Source: Leeuwenhoekiella sp.
Lineage (GTDB): Bacteria > Bacteroidota > Bacteroidia > Flavobacteriales > Flavobacteriaceae
DNA length: 64,000 nt
Assembly: GCA_002708845.1 (NCBI GenBank)
Contig: PAPI01000024.1
Span: 248,001-312,000, forward strand
Direction: 5' to 3'
Below the pieces are notes generated by a model. That model had not been told where the DNA came from. It made no database searches and saw nothing but the letters and a program-made list of their open reading frames with translations. The first letter of the stretch is position 1; each line of letters begins with the position of its first letter. Shown here piece after piece: positions 25,648 to 35,027 of the stretch. A program made the position numbers and the translations under genes.

Positions 25648-27252
25648 ATGCTCAAATTAAAAACATTCGCCTGTTTGCTTCTCTTAGGAGGCGCATTCCT
25701 TTCGTGCGAATCGGACTTAGACGTTACTCCACAGGATGACGATGAGCTGCTTGCTGATGGTTTCTTTGAGACCGAAGGAGCCTATAAACAAGCACTTGCT
25801 GGTGTTTATGCTAACTTAAGCCTGACCAGCATCAACGACCCGGGAGGTTCTAACATTGCCGGTCTTGACGCGGGTACTGGTCAATATATTCGTGGTTTAT
25901 TTAATCTTGAAAACCTGTCTACAGACGAAGTTATCTGGACGTATGAAAACGACCCGGGATTACGCGGTATGCAGCGCAATACCTGGAGCTCAGATAATCC
26001 TTTAATTCTGGGAGTATTTGCCCGTGCGTCTTATGAAATAGCACTTGCTAATGAGTTTTTAAGACAAACCACTTCAGATAAGCTAAGCAGCAGAGGCGTA
26101 AGTGGAACTTTGGCTGAAGACATTCAGGTATACCGTGCAGAAGTACGTGTTTTGAGAGCTTTAGCCAATTATCACCTCCTTGATATGTTTGGAAAAGCTC
26201 CGTTTGTAACCGAAAATGATGCCGTAGGCTTTGACCAGGTTCCTGAAATTGTAGGTGCTGATTTATTTACCTACATCGAAACCGAGTTAACCGAAGCCTT
26301 GCCCGATCTTGTAGCTGCGCGTCAAAATGAGTATGCCCGTGTAAATAAGGGTGTGGCCAATATGCTTCTTGCCAAGCTTTATTTAAATGCCGAGGTATAT
26401 ACCGGTACTGCTCGTTATACCGACTGTGTAACTGTTTGCGAGACCTTAATTGGTTATGGTTACAGCCTTACACCTAACTACCTGTTCAACTTTATGGCAG
26501 ATAACGATTCTAATGGCGCACAAAACGAGATAATTTTCCCAATTACAAATGACGGTGCCCGAACTCAAAACTATGGAGGTACTACTATCATTATTCAGGG
26601 AGAAGTAGGTGTTCCCGAGAACAACGGCGAAAGCCTAGGAGTAAACCCGGGTGGTTTTGGCGGCCTTTTCCGTGTGCGACCTGAATTTGCGCAACTATTT
26701 ACTGAAAATCCCCTGTATCAGAATGATGCACGGAATACACTCATCACGCAAGATCGTCCTATTGAGATTGATAACATTGGTAATACAGCTCAGGGATATT
26801 TGATTACCAAATTTTCAAACCGTACCTCTACCGGTGGTTTTGGTAGCGATCGTACATTTACCGATACGGATTACCCTTTATTCAGATATGCTGATGTCCT
26901 GTTAATGTATGCTGAAGCCGTATTACGCGGTGGTGGTGGCTCTGAAAGTTTGGCGTTGGAGTATGTAAATGATTTGCGTGAGCGTGCTTTTGGAGATACT
27001 TCGGGCAATATTACTCAGGGACAGCTTACATTGGATTTCTTATTAGATGAACGTTCTCGTGAACTGTATTGGGAAAGCCACCGCAGACAGGATTTAATAC
27101 GTTTTGGTCTGTATACCGGCAGCGGCTATTTATGGTCTTACAAAGGCGGACCTCAATCAGGTACGGCTATTCCTGACTTTCGCAAGCTTTTCCCGGTTCC
27201 TAATCAAAGCTTGTCTTCCAATTCAAACCTAACCCAAAATACAGGGTATTAG
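25648..27252 (+). CDS. susD: SusD-like starch-binding outer-membrane lipoprotein
   Basis: The start is set at 25648 (MLKLKTFACLLLLGGAFLSC); an upstream in-frame ATG at 25627 overlaps the susC stop and would put MDFKLKN before the signal. Cys20 is the lipidation site. The 534-residue body matches SusD/RagB: DGFFETEGAYKQALAGVYANL, AEVRVLRALANYHLLDMFG, a TPR-like region GVANMLLAKLYLNAEVYTG, and the C-terminal LDFLLDERSRELYWESHRRQDLIRFG. It binds the glycan and forms the lid on SusC. Confidence 0.94.
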   Translation: MLKLKTFACLLLLGGAFLSCESDLDVTPQDDDELLADGFFETEGAYKQALAGVYANLSLTSINDPGGSNIAGLDAGTGQYIRGLFNLENLSTDEVIWTYENDPGLRGMQRNTWSSDNPLILGVFARASYEIALANEFLRQTTSDKLSSRGVSGTLAEDIQVYRAEVRVLRALANYHLLDMFGKAPFVTENDAVGFDQVPEIVGADLFTYIETELTEALPDLVAARQNEYARVNKGVANMLLAKLYLNAEVYTGTARYTDCVTVCETLIGYGYSLTPNYLFNFMADNDSNGAQNEIIFPITNDGARTQNYGGTTIIIQGEVGVPENNGESLGVNPGGFGGLFRVRPEFAQLFTENPLYQNDARNTLITQDRPIEIDNIGNTAQGYLITKFSNRTSTGGFGSDRTFTDTDYPLFRYADVLLMYAEAVLRGGGGSESLALEYVNDLRERAFGDTSGNITQGQLTLDFLLDERSRELYWESHRRQDLIRFGLYTGSGYLWSYKGGPQSGTAIPDFRKLFPVPNQSLSSNSNLTQNTGY

Positions 27253-27272
27253 AATATTAAAAATTGAAAACT

Positions 27273-28340
27273 ATGATCGCATTATTGAAAAAAAGTTTCT
27301 TCCTGGGAGCGCTGGTTCTACTGGCATCCTGTAGTGAAGAAGACGAGAAACTTACGGTTGATGCAGAAGAAGCTGCTTTGGTTGCAAATCTTGACATAGA
27401 CCGTATTTCCTTAGATCAGACTAACCCCGGAAATCCCGCGGTTACCGTAAGCTGGTCTGAGGCAGAATACAGTATGCCCACACCTATTAGTTATGTGGTG
27501 CAATTTGCCAGCACTAGTGATTTTGCAAATCCCGTAAATGCTTCAAACACCTCAGTTACGGAAGTAACCCTGGCTATGAGCGCTGTAAACAATACAGCTA
27601 ATGCCCTGGGCTTTGTTCCCTTTGAATGGCAACAGGCCTACATCAGGGTAAAAGCTTCTATAGGTACTACAGATTCTCAGATTCAATATTCTGAGCCCAT
27701 AGGTGTCATGCTCTACCCGTACTTCTCCTATCCGTATGACGATTATTATCTGGTAGGGGCGGCTACTGCACCGGGATGGAGTAATGATAACAATAACCCG
27801 CTTCTTTTCCGCGATCCCTTTAACGAAAACCAATACAGTTATACCGGTAAGTTTAATCAGGACTTCTTTAAAATCCTGGCTCAGCGCGGGCAATGGGCAC
27901 CTCAATATGGTGTAGAAGGCGGTAATTTAAAGCTAAGACCTACAGAAGATCAACCCGATCCACCGTCGATAGAGTCAACTGTAGCGGGCTATCGCACCTT
28001 TTCTATCAACCTGGCAAACAATACCTTCTCATTTAAGGAGGTTGAGGATGTTCCGGCTGCTTTCAGTTCAGTAACCGTAACCGGAAATGCCGGAGGAGAT
28101 GTGTCTTTAACAGCGCTTGCTTTTGATCCTCATATCTGGTATGTACGCTCTACCCCATTAGAAGCGGGTTCAATTACTTTTTCAGCCAATGGGATGACTT
28201 ATGGATCTGATACAGAATTTTCGGGTACAGCAGAGGTTGATGGCGGTAGTATTCCGGTACCGGTAAAAGATGACTATGAGATCTGGTTTAATGATATAAC
28301 CGGAGAATATGCAATGATTCCTCTTAACTTTTCTAAATAA
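27273..28340 (+). CDS. SusE-like starch-binding lipoprotein
   Basis: The start is the ATG at 27273 (MIALLKKSFFLGALVLLASCSEED), giving lipidated Cys20 and a 355-residue protein; a TTG 9 nt upstream is in frame. The N-terminal region (about 30-140) is the SusE domain, an Ig-like fold with LDQTNPGNPAVTVSWSEAEY. Next comes a SusE/F-type carbohydrate-binding module with DYYLVGAATAPGWSNDNNNP and FKILAQRGQWAPQYGVEGG, and a degenerate third domain. The aromatic residues of the GQWAPQYG type are those that stack on glucose units in SusE/SusF. It lies 20 bp downstream of susD in the same operon. Confidence 0.88.
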   Translation: MIALLKKSFFLGALVLLASCSEEDEKLTVDAEEAALVANLDIDRISLDQTNPGNPAVTVSWSEAEYSMPTPISYVVQFASTSDFANPVNASNTSVTEVTLAMSAVNNTANALGFVPFEWQQAYIRVKASIGTTDSQIQYSEPIGVMLYPYFSYPYDDYYLVGAATAPGWSNDNNNPLLFRDPFNENQYSYTGKFNQDFFKILAQRGQWAPQYGVEGGNLKLRPTEDQPDPPSIESTVAGYRTFSINLANNTFSFKEVEDVPAAFSSVTVTGNAGGDVSLTALAFDPHIWYVRSTPLEAGSITFSANGMTYGSDTEFSGTAEVDGGSIPVPVKDDYEIWFNDITGEYAMIPLNFSK

Positions 28341-28345
28341 AAAGT

Positions 28346-29785
28346 ATGAAAACAGTTTTAAAATATGCCTTCCTTATTGCTTTCGCAGCAACCGCAATTA
28401 CGGCCTGCGACAATACCGAAGACCTTGTTCTTACCGAGCCGGAAACCAGCTTCGATATCAATTCTACAAACTTTGCAAATCTGGTGTTAAATCCGTCATT
28501 TCCTGAAAACCCGGCGGTAACCATCAGCTGGAATGATGCTGAAAATGCCGGTGGCACCTATGAAGTGGTTATGGCAACTGATGCTGAATTTACTAATAAG
28601 GTAAGTTTAGGCTCTACAGATAAGACCAACTTTACGATAAGCGTTTCAGAATTGAATCAAATGTTGCTAGATGCAGGTCTGGAGCCATATATGTCAAGTC
28701 CGGTCTACGTACGTATCAATAACGGAAGTACTACGACTTCTGCCCTTACCTACAACATCACTCCCTACGCAGTTGATGCCCCGGTGATCACCAGTCCTGA
28801 AGCTGATGCTACTATTATTTTAGATGGTGAAAATCCAGATGCGCAGGCTCTGAGTGTGCAGTGGACTGATTTTAGTACTGCAGGCACAGGTGTATCAGTA
28901 GTTTATGAATTGCAAATAGCAGCTGTGGGAAGCAACTTTGAGCCGCTTACGGCTGTAGGTGAAGTTACAAACGGTGGTGAGTATAACCTCTCTAACTCGC
29001 AATTAAACAGTATCGCACTCAATCTGGGAGCAGAAGAAGCCGCAGATTTTAATCTGGAAACCCGGATTGTTGCCACGATTACCAGCGATACCGGCGAAAA
29101 CATGCGTACATCAGAAGCCGTACCTTTTACTGTTACAACATACAGTACGGCTGTTACTGATCTTTTTCTAGTAGGCGCTGCTACAGCTCCGGGCTGGGAT
29201 AACAACAACAATAACCCTCCTATCATAAGATATCCTGATAATAAAAACGCCTATAGTTTTACCGGTAAGTTTAACGGTGATGCTTTTAAATTACTTGAGG
29301 TACGTGGCCAGTGGCAACCACAGTGGGGGCTAAATAATGGTAACTTTATAAGCAACGAAACTCTGGGTTCTGACCCAGATGTTTTGAGTGTTTCAACAAC
29401 CGGTTATTATACGCTGGATGTAAATACCAAAACAGGAACCTACAGCATCACTCCATATGCTGAAACAGGTTCAGCCACTTATGCTGCAATGGGTCTTATA
29501 GGTTCTGCACGTACCGGTAACGGTGATGGCTGGAGTGGTGATGATACCGATTTTACACAATCAACTTTTGATTCACACCTATGGTACGCGAATGATATAA
29601 CACTCTTTGACGGTGAGCTAAAATTTCGTGCAAATAATGCCTGGGATACCAGTTGGGGAGCCAGTACTCCAACAAGTGGTTTTGCAACCTCAAACAACGG
29701 TCCTAATATTCCGGTTTCTGCCGGCACTTATGACATTTGGTTCAGTGATCTAACAGGCGGCTATATTTTTATAGCTAAAAATTAA
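28346..29785 (+). CDS. SusF-like starch-binding lipoprotein
   Basis: The 479-residue protein starts MKTVLKYAFLIAFAATAITAC (Cys21 lipidated). It has two Ig-like SusE-type domains (LVLNPSFPENPAVTISWNDAEN near 45-65 and ILDGENPDAQALSVQWTDF near 155-175), then two carbohydrate-binding modules: DLFLVGAATAPGWDNNNNNP ... VRGQWQPQWGLNNG and MGLIGSARTGNGDGWSGDDTDF ... FRANNAWDTSWG. It is a larger relative of the preceding SusE-like protein, with one more complete module. It is the last susC-operon gene before the hairpin at 29799-29823; the amylase follows. Confidence 0.88.
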   Translation: MKTVLKYAFLIAFAATAITACDNTEDLVLTEPETSFDINSTNFANLVLNPSFPENPAVTISWNDAENAGGTYEVVMATDAEFTNKVSLGSTDKTNFTISVSELNQMLLDAGLEPYMSSPVYVRINNGSTTTSALTYNITPYAVDAPVITSPEADATIILDGENPDAQALSVQWTDFSTAGTGVSVVYELQIAAVGSNFEPLTAVGEVTNGGEYNLSNSQLNSIALNLGAEEAADFNLETRIVATITSDTGENMRTSEAVPFTVTTYSTAVTDLFLVGAATAPGWDNNNNNPPIIRYPDNKNAYSFTGKFNGDAFKLLEVRGQWQPQWGLNNGNFISNETLGSDPDVLSVSTTGYYTLDVNTKTGTYSITPYAETGSATYAAMGLIGSARTGNGDGWSGDDTDFTQSTFDSHLWYANDITLFDGELKFRANNAWDTSWGASTPTSGFATSNNGPNIPVSAGTYDIWFSDLTGGYIFIAKN

Positions 29786-29798
29786 CAACCACTTTTAT

Positions 29799-29823
29799 AA
29801 AAGGCCGTCTTGTACGGCCTTTT
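29799..29823 (+). terminator. Intrinsic terminator or attenuator after susF-like gene
   Basis: AAAAGGCCGT (29799-29808) pairs perfectly with ACGGCCTTTT (29814-29823) around a 5-nt loop, and a T-run follows to 29827. It separates the four Sus surface genes from the amylase gene, so partial termination could set a lower amylase level; the amylase has no other obvious promoter in the 20 bp that remain. Confidence 0.85.
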
Positions 29824-29843
29824 TTTTATCTAAAAACTAATCT

Positions 29844-32630
29844 ATGAAAACAAGATTACTCCTCTTCTTAATAGGTTTTCTGCCTCTGGGGTTACTCGCC
29901 CAGACGGTAACCCTAAGCCCTGATCCTTTTGCAGAAAATGAGCAGATCACACTTACCGCCTCAAATATTCCGTGGACGGGTGGTGTTTATCTCTGGGCCT
30001 GGCACTATGATTCTACAGGCAAACAAATAAACAATCCGGAGGCTACGGGTACCAACTTCAATAATTCCCCTGAAACTGCGCGGTTTACTGATAATGGTGA
30101 CGGTACATTTTCCTATACGCTTACCCCGACTGAATTTTATAATAATACTGGCATTAGTGAGATAGGGTATTTGGTTAAAAACCAGGATGGCTCGCAGCAA
30201 GGCAGTGATAACCGAAAATCCGTAGGAGCTTTTACCGTTAATCTTACTGCTCCTACAAACACCACTACCAGCATTGAAGGGGGCGCTTCATTCAATATTT
30301 CTGCCACTGCCGGGGTCACAGCAAACTTTAATCTATTGGCTGACGGGACTTCAATAAATACCCAGAATGCAACAACTTCCTATTCGTTTGCCACAACACC
30401 CAATATCAATACCGAATATCGTCTTGAAGTAACCCAAACCGGCACTTCAAACCTTGTGGTACGCAGTTTTAGAACTTTGGTAAAGCCTACGCCTACCGCT
30501 GCAGCAGTTCCTGCAGGACTAGAAGACGGTTTTAATTTTGATCCATCAAAACCCAATGAGGCTACGCTGGTATTTTATGCACCGGGTAAAGAGTTTATTC
30601 ACGTTAAGGGTAACTTTAATGGGAATGACTGGTCGTTAGACAATAGCTATCTCATGAACTACGATGCCGCAACGGAAAGGCATTGGATTAAGCTGAATTT
30701 TGATTCTACTACCCCACAGGATTTGCTGTATCAGTATGTGGTTGAATATGAGATTAGCGTTGCCGACCCCTACTCCACGCTAATTCTTGATGAGTTTAAC
30801 GATCAGTATATTGAGGCCTCGGTGTTTCCCGATATTCCGGCTTATCCCGTGGGAAAAACAGCTAACCCTGTTTCTTATGTTGAAAGAGATGAGACAGTCT
30901 ACAACTGGCAAATCACAAATTTCACCCCGGCCAAGCGCGAAGATTTAGTGATCTACGAGGTTTTGCTACGTGATTTTGATGATGCACACAGTTTTCAAAG
31001 CCTGATAGATCGTCTTGATTATCTTGAAAATCTGGGCATTAATGCTATTGAACTCATGCCTGTTCAGGAATTTGATGGCAATAACAGTTGGGGTTATAAT
31101 CCTGCATTTCATATGGCTCTCGATAAGTATTACGGCACACGCAATGCTCTTAAAACACTTGTTGATGCCGCGCACGAGAAGGGAATGGCAGTCATTATAG
31201 ATGTGGTGTATAATCACGCCACTGGCCAAAATCCCTATTTTAGAATGTATAACACCAGTAATGGGGGCACGGGTGGCCAACCCAGTGCCGACAGCCCGTT
31301 TTTTAATCAAACAGCGACTCATTCTTATAGTGTTTTCAACGATTTTAACCACAGCAAAGAGGCTACCCGCAGTTATGTAGAGCGAACCGCCCAATATTGG
31401 ATTGAAGAATTTAAAATAGACGGTTACCGTTGGGATTTGACCAAAGGATTCACCCAAAATTGCTCCCCTTCAGATGAAAGCTGTACCAATGCATACCAGC
31501 AGGACCGTGTAGACGTGCTGAAAACCTATGCCGATATGCAATGGGAAAAAGATGATGATTTTATTATCATATTTGAGCATTTAGGTGGTATAACCGAAGA
31601 AAAGCAATGGGCAGATTACCGGCTTTCTGAAGGCAAAGGCATCATGCTCTGGAATAAACAAACTGATCCCTACAATCAATCTACAATGGGTTATTCCGAA
31701 AATTCCAATATAAATGGTGCTTCATACAAACAGAAAGGCTTTAGTAATCCAGCTGCGGTCACCTATATGGAAAGTCACGATGAAGAGCGCCTTATGTATA
31801 AAAACCTGGCTTTCGGAAACAGCTCGGGAAGTTATGACGTAACAGAGCTTGATACCGCATTAAAACGAATGGAAGCCGCAGGAGCGGTATTTTTTACTGT
31901 ACCTGGGCCAAAGATGATCTGGCAGTTTGGAGAACTGGGTTATGACGTCAGTATTTTTACCTGTGAAGACGGTAGTGTTCCCGATAATGACAGCTGTAAA
32001 TTGAGTCCAAAGCCTGATGGCTGGGATTATCTGGACAATGCCCAACGGGTTGCACTACACGACAACTGGCAACGTATGATATTGCTTAAAAAAAAATTGG
32101 CTGTATTTGAAACGTCAAATTTCACGCTTCAGGGAAATTCCTCAAACCTTACAAAAAAATTGCATCTGAGCACGACTGAAGCCGGCACAGACGAACCTAA
32201 TTATCTAGTGGTTCTGGCTAACTTGAATGTTACTGCTCAAAATATTACGCCTGACTTTCAGGAAACCGGCACCTGGTATGATTTAATGACTAATGCCGAA
32301 TATGAGGTTACCAATACCGCAGCAGCAATTAATTTACAACCCGGAGAATATCGCATTTACGGTAATAAAACGGCTAATCTTAGCATTACCGATATTCAAA
32401 ATGAGAAAAACTTCCTGATTTATCCCAATCCTACTTATTCAAGTTTTCAGATTTCTCAGGAGATCGAGCGGGTGCGTGTATACAGCATTCAGGGATCGCT
32501 TCTTAAAGACGAGTCATTTGATTCTGGAGTATCACCAATTATTGATGTTTCAGATTTGCAAAGTGGTTTGTATCTCGTTGAGGTAGAGCGCAACGGGTTG
32601 CAAATGACCTCAAAATTGATCGTAAAATAA
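29844..32630 (+). CDS. T9SS-secreted multidomain GH13 alpha-amylase
   Basis: The 928-residue protein has a type I signal peptide (MKTRLLLFLIGFLPLGLLAQ). Ig/E-set-like domains (about 21-215), a CBM48-like domain (about 228-320, TLVFYAPGKEFIHVKGNFNGNDW) and the GH13 barrel follow, with region I DVVYNH (453-458), Asp531 in YRWDLTKG, Glu578 in IIFEHLGG and His645-Asp646 in MESHDEER. A beta domain follows. The last ~70 residues are a T9SS type A sorting domain (FLIYPNPTYSSFQISQ ... VSDLQSGLYLVEVERNG ... KLIVK). It is thus exported by the Por/T9SS route, unlike the lipoprotein SusG of Bacteroides. It should open starch outside the cell for the SusC-F proteins. Confidence 0.93.
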   Translation: MKTRLLLFLIGFLPLGLLAQTVTLSPDPFAENEQITLTASNIPWTGGVYLWAWHYDSTGKQINNPEATGTNFNNSPETARFTDNGDGTFSYTLTPTEFYNNTGISEIGYLVKNQDGSQQGSDNRKSVGAFTVNLTAPTNTTTSIEGGASFNISATAGVTANFNLLADGTSINTQNATTSYSFATTPNINTEYRLEVTQTGTSNLVVRSFRTLVKPTPTAAAVPAGLEDGFNFDPSKPNEATLVFYAPGKEFIHVKGNFNGNDWSLDNSYLMNYDAATERHWIKLNFDSTTPQDLLYQYVVEYEISVADPYSTLILDEFNDQYIEASVFPDIPAYPVGKTANPVSYVERDETVYNWQITNFTPAKREDLVIYEVLLRDFDDAHSFQSLIDRLDYLENLGINAIELMPVQEFDGNNSWGYNPAFHMALDKYYGTRNALKTLVDAAHEKGMAVIIDVVYNHATGQNPYFRMYNTSNGGTGGQPSADSPFFNQTATHSYSVFNDFNHSKEATRSYVERTAQYWIEEFKIDGYRWDLTKGFTQNCSPSDESCTNAYQQDRVDVLKTYADMQWEKDDDFIIIFEHLGGITEEKQWADYRLSEGKGIMLWNKQTDPYNQSTMGYSENSNINGASYKQKGFSNPAAVTYMESHDEERLMYKNLAFGNSSGSYDVTELDTALKRMEAAGAVFFTVPGPKMIWQFGELGYDVSIFTCEDGSVPDNDSCKLSPKPDGWDYLDNAQRVALHDNWQRMILLKKKLAVFETSNFTLQGNSSNLTKKLHLSTTEAGTDEPNYLVVLANLNVTAQNITPDFQETGTWYDLMTNAEYEVTNTAAAINLQPGEYRIYGNKTANLSITDIQNEKNFLIYPNPTYSSFQISQEIERVRVYSIQGSLLKDESFDSGVSPIIDVSDLQSGLYLVEVERNGLQMTSKLIVK

Positions 32631-32663
32631 AATTAATCGATTTAGTACCCTGTTTGAATCAAA

Positions 32664-32686
32664 AAAAGGGGGGATTTCCCCCTTTT
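32664..32686 (+). terminator. Intrinsic terminator after the amylase gene
   Basis: AAAAGGGGG (32664-32672) pairs with CCCCCTTTT (32678-32686) around a 5-nt loop, followed by a pyrimidine/T-rich stretch. It ends the starch operon 34 bp beyond the stop. Confidence 0.88.
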
Positions 32687-32786
32687 CTTATGCTGACCTA
32701 TTAGCTACATTTACTTTGTATTAATGAAACAATTAATACCATTTTTAATCTGACTAATAGGGGAGTTAGATTTTAAATGATTAATG

Positions 32787-32836
32787 ATTTAGGGGTGAAA
32801 GGCACTTTGCGAAAGCAAGGTGTTTTTCTTTTTTAG
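32787..32836 (+). repeat. 50-bp repeat, copy 1, containing a GAAA-loop terminator
   Basis: This 50-bp sequence is identical to 32992-33041. It contains the hairpin CACTTTGC-GAAA-GCAAGGTG (32803-32822), one G-T wobble in an 8-bp stem, closing A-U/G-U pairs outside, and a T-rich tail (TTTTTCTTTTTT). It therefore looks like a complete plus-strand terminator. Upstream, TACATTTA (about 32709) resembles a -7 box, and the sequence at 32629-32647 recurs before copy 2, so a larger unit was duplicated. A small RNA ending here is possible. Confidence 0.8.
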
Positions 32837-32991
32837 ACATATTGTAAAATTTTCACTCCACTATCTTAAAATATTTATGCTTCGCTAATTTTAGAGAATT
32901 TACATATAAATACGTCAAAATTAATCGATTTAGTATGTTATAGACTAAAATCATAAAAACTTTATTTGATATATTTACATTGTCATTGACA

Positions 32992-33041
32992 ATTTAGGGG
33001 TGAAAGGCACTTTGCGAAAGCAAGGTGTTTTTCTTTTTTAG
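32992..33041 (+). repeat. 50-bp repeat, copy 2, containing a GAAA-loop terminator
   Basis: This is the exact second copy of the block at 32787-32836, with the stem at 33008-33027 and the same T-rich tail. It is preceded at 32921-32939 by the AAAATTAATCGATTTAGTA sequence also found at 32629-32647, and by TATATTTACATTGT, similar to TACATTTACTTTGT before copy 1. Copy 2's unit is shorter than copy 1's. It ends 14 bp from the stop of the convergent ClC gene. The minus-strand reading lacks a T-run, so it serves plus-strand transcripts. Confidence 0.8.
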
Positions 33042-33055
33042 CCCTTTCCAATTTA

Positions 33056-34408
33056 TTACTGATCTGCTGCTGCACTATTCATTAGAATCCTTCTTAACAA
33101 GGTGGCATAGATGGGTTCATTTCCTAATAAAACGGTTATTACGGAAGCTGATACACTTGTTATGATCAGGGGAAGCATCATCCCATAATTTGCTGTCATT
33201 TCAACTGCCAAAACTAAACCCGTCAAGGGTGCGCGTATAGTCGCAGCAAAAATAGCCGCCATGCCAGCGATAGCAAAGCTTAAAGGATTAATACCCATAT
33301 AAGGAAACAGCATATTAAAACCAACACCGAAAATCATTCCCAACAATGCACCCAGTGTGAGAAGTGGTAAAAATATTCCACCCGCGGTTCCTGTACTGTA
33401 ACTAAATAGTGAAAGTATAAAACGCGTTCCAAATAAAAACACTAAAACAACAAGCCCCGGACTGTCTGCAAGAAGTGAATTAATCAAATCATAACCCCCA
33501 CCTACTAATTTTGGATTTAAAATCCCTGTACCGGCAATTAACAATCCAGAGATTAGCGCGATGGGTAGTATTTTAGACTTTAAATAATGCTGCACAAAAT
33601 TCATACTGGAGATCAGCATTTTATTAAAAATCAGGCCAATAACCCCAAAAGCTATTCCTAATACACTAAACAACCAGTATTCCTTTAAAAGGGGTGCTGC
33701 GAAGGCCTGAAACATAAATTCTGGATGGTCTCCTAAAATTAGTCGACTTACAAAATCACCGGTGCCCGCTCCTATCATTATAGTTGCAACCGAAAAAAAC
33801 GTGAATTTAAAATGCTCGTGCATTTCCTCAATCACAAATAAAATTCCTGATAATGGCGCATTAAACGCTACGGAAAGCCCAGCTGAAGCTCCGGCTGAAA
33901 TAAGCGAATTATCTTCAACATCAGGTTGGCTGGTTAGGTCTTTGACCATTCGGCCCACATTAGCGCCTATTTGAATCGTAGGCCCTTCCCTACCTAATAA
34001 AAGACCACTACCCAAACTCAATAAAGAAGCGATAAACTTTACAGGGATTACCCGCTTCCAGCGCACCGGTCTCACGTTATCCAAAGCTCCTTCAATTTCA
34101 TGTATTCCACTACCGGAGGCTTCAGGAGCAAACTTTTTAATTAAATATAGTGATAACGCGATGGCACAAACCGAACCCAGCGCAATAGAACCAATATGTA
34201 AAATACTTCCAGAATGCGCACTTGCCTGTACTATTTTGCGGTAATTATCAAGATTTTCCAACGTTAGTCTAAAGCCCGATCCCAATACGCCCACAATACA
34301 ACCAATTACAAATGCGAGAACTAAAAGCCGGTAATTTTCAGGATTGGCAATGTGAAATTGCTTATTGAAAGCTGAACGCTTTACGGGATTTTTCAGATTA
34401 AGCTTCAC
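33056..34408 (-). CDS. ClC family chloride channel / Cl-/H+ antiporter
   Basis: The 450-residue membrane protein has the ClC signatures: PEASGSGIHEIEGAL (the GSGIP-like Cl- binding loop, with H for P), GSGLLLGREGPTIQIGANVG with the gating glutamate, FNAPLSGILFVIEEMHEHF with the internal proton glutamate region, and GTAGGIFLPLLTLGALLG. Both glutamates needed for Cl-/H+ exchange are present, so an antiporter is likelier than a channel. No C-terminal CBS domains are present. It stands alone on the minus strand between gene-poor spacers. Confidence 0.93.
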   Translation of the reverse strand: MKLNLKNPVKRSAFNKQFHIANPENYRLLVLAFVIGCIVGVLGSGFRLTLENLDNYRKIVQASAHSGSILHIGSIALGSVCAIALSLYLIKKFAPEASGSGIHEIEGALDNVRPVRWKRVIPVKFIASLLSLGSGLLLGREGPTIQIGANVGRMVKDLTSQPDVEDNSLISAGASAGLSVAFNAPLSGILFVIEEMHEHFKFTFFSVATIMIGAGTGDFVSRLILGDHPEFMFQAFAAPLLKEYWLFSVLGIAFGVIGLIFNKMLISSMNFVQHYLKSKILPIALISGLLIAGTGILNPKLVGGGYDLINSLLADSPGLVVLVFLFGTRFILSLFSYSTGTAGGIFLPLLTLGALLGMIFGVGFNMLFPYMGINPLSFAIAGMAAIFAATIRAPLTGLVLAVEMTANYGMMLPLIITSVSASVITVLLGNEPIYATLLRRILMNSAAADQ

Positions 34409-34730
34409 CGTTTATTCCTTTTTAGTATATCCCAATCTCATTGACTCGTGTTTCTTCAGTATCCAATTAAAGCGAAAACGTCTTTCCTGTTCAATATGCT
34501 AAAATAAAGCATCAGGAGCTATTCAAAATCCATTAAAAATAGAAGACGACACAATGCCTAAAATACTAAAAGATCAATCACTGATATCGAATTGAGGAAA
34601 CGAAATTACAGAAAATAGCGAAAGAAAGGAGATCACTATACTTGAACCTGATAAAGTACTTATTTAATGTTCGGTCCAAAACTTTAAACGAATCCATTTC
34701 ATTTCCCAGCTGAATAGGCGGTCTACGCTC
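34409..34730. other. Gene-free spacer (322 bp)
   Basis: No ORF of useful length or recognisable RNA gene was seen. A short open stretch after an ATG near 34555 (MPKILKDQSLISN, then stop) may be chance or the trace of an old gene. The AT-rich left end may hold the ClC promoter. Confidence 0.4.
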
Positions 34731-34982
34731 CTACTCCAAACGATTCTTTTCTCTCCTCTTCATCTCAAGGTTAAAGCGATGTCTACGTACCAGCACGCGC
34801 TTTCTAAAAAGCAAGAAAATAATATAGCCAAACCAACTAAAAATACCAACGAGCGCGATCCAGAAAATCAATTCTTGTGTTGATTTGAATTTTCTATAGC
34901 GCAATTCAAACAGCACAAGGGCGACAAATAAAATTCGTATATAGATCAAACCGGATTCAGGCTTTTGGAAATTTAGCCTCAA
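34731..34982 (-). CDS. Small two-TM protein, PLDc_N-like
   Basis: The 83-residue protein has a hydrophobic segment near residues 11-27 (IYIRILFVALVLFELRY) and a second at about 37-58 (LIFWIALVGIFSWFGYIIFLLF), ending in a strongly basic tail (RKRVLVRRHRFNLEMKRREK). The second segment recalls the short 'phospholipase D nuclease N-terminal' (PLDc_N) membrane motif, although the proline usual there is a Ser-Trp here. The function is unknown. It lies 45 bp downstream of the exported protein gene and may share its transcript. Confidence 0.6.
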   Translation of the reverse strand: MRLNFQKPESGLIYIRILFVALVLFELRYRKFKSTQELIFWIALVGIFSWFGYIIFLLFRKRVLVRRHRFNLEMKRREKNRLE

Positions 34983-35027
34983 AACTACTGATTTTAACCG
35001 GCATTGAGTGCAGGTGGCTCTTGTAAA

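Noticed and set aside
34409..34730. Remnant gene MPKILKDQSLISN
   Set aside because: Only a 13-residue frame before a stop; no match to a family was recognised.
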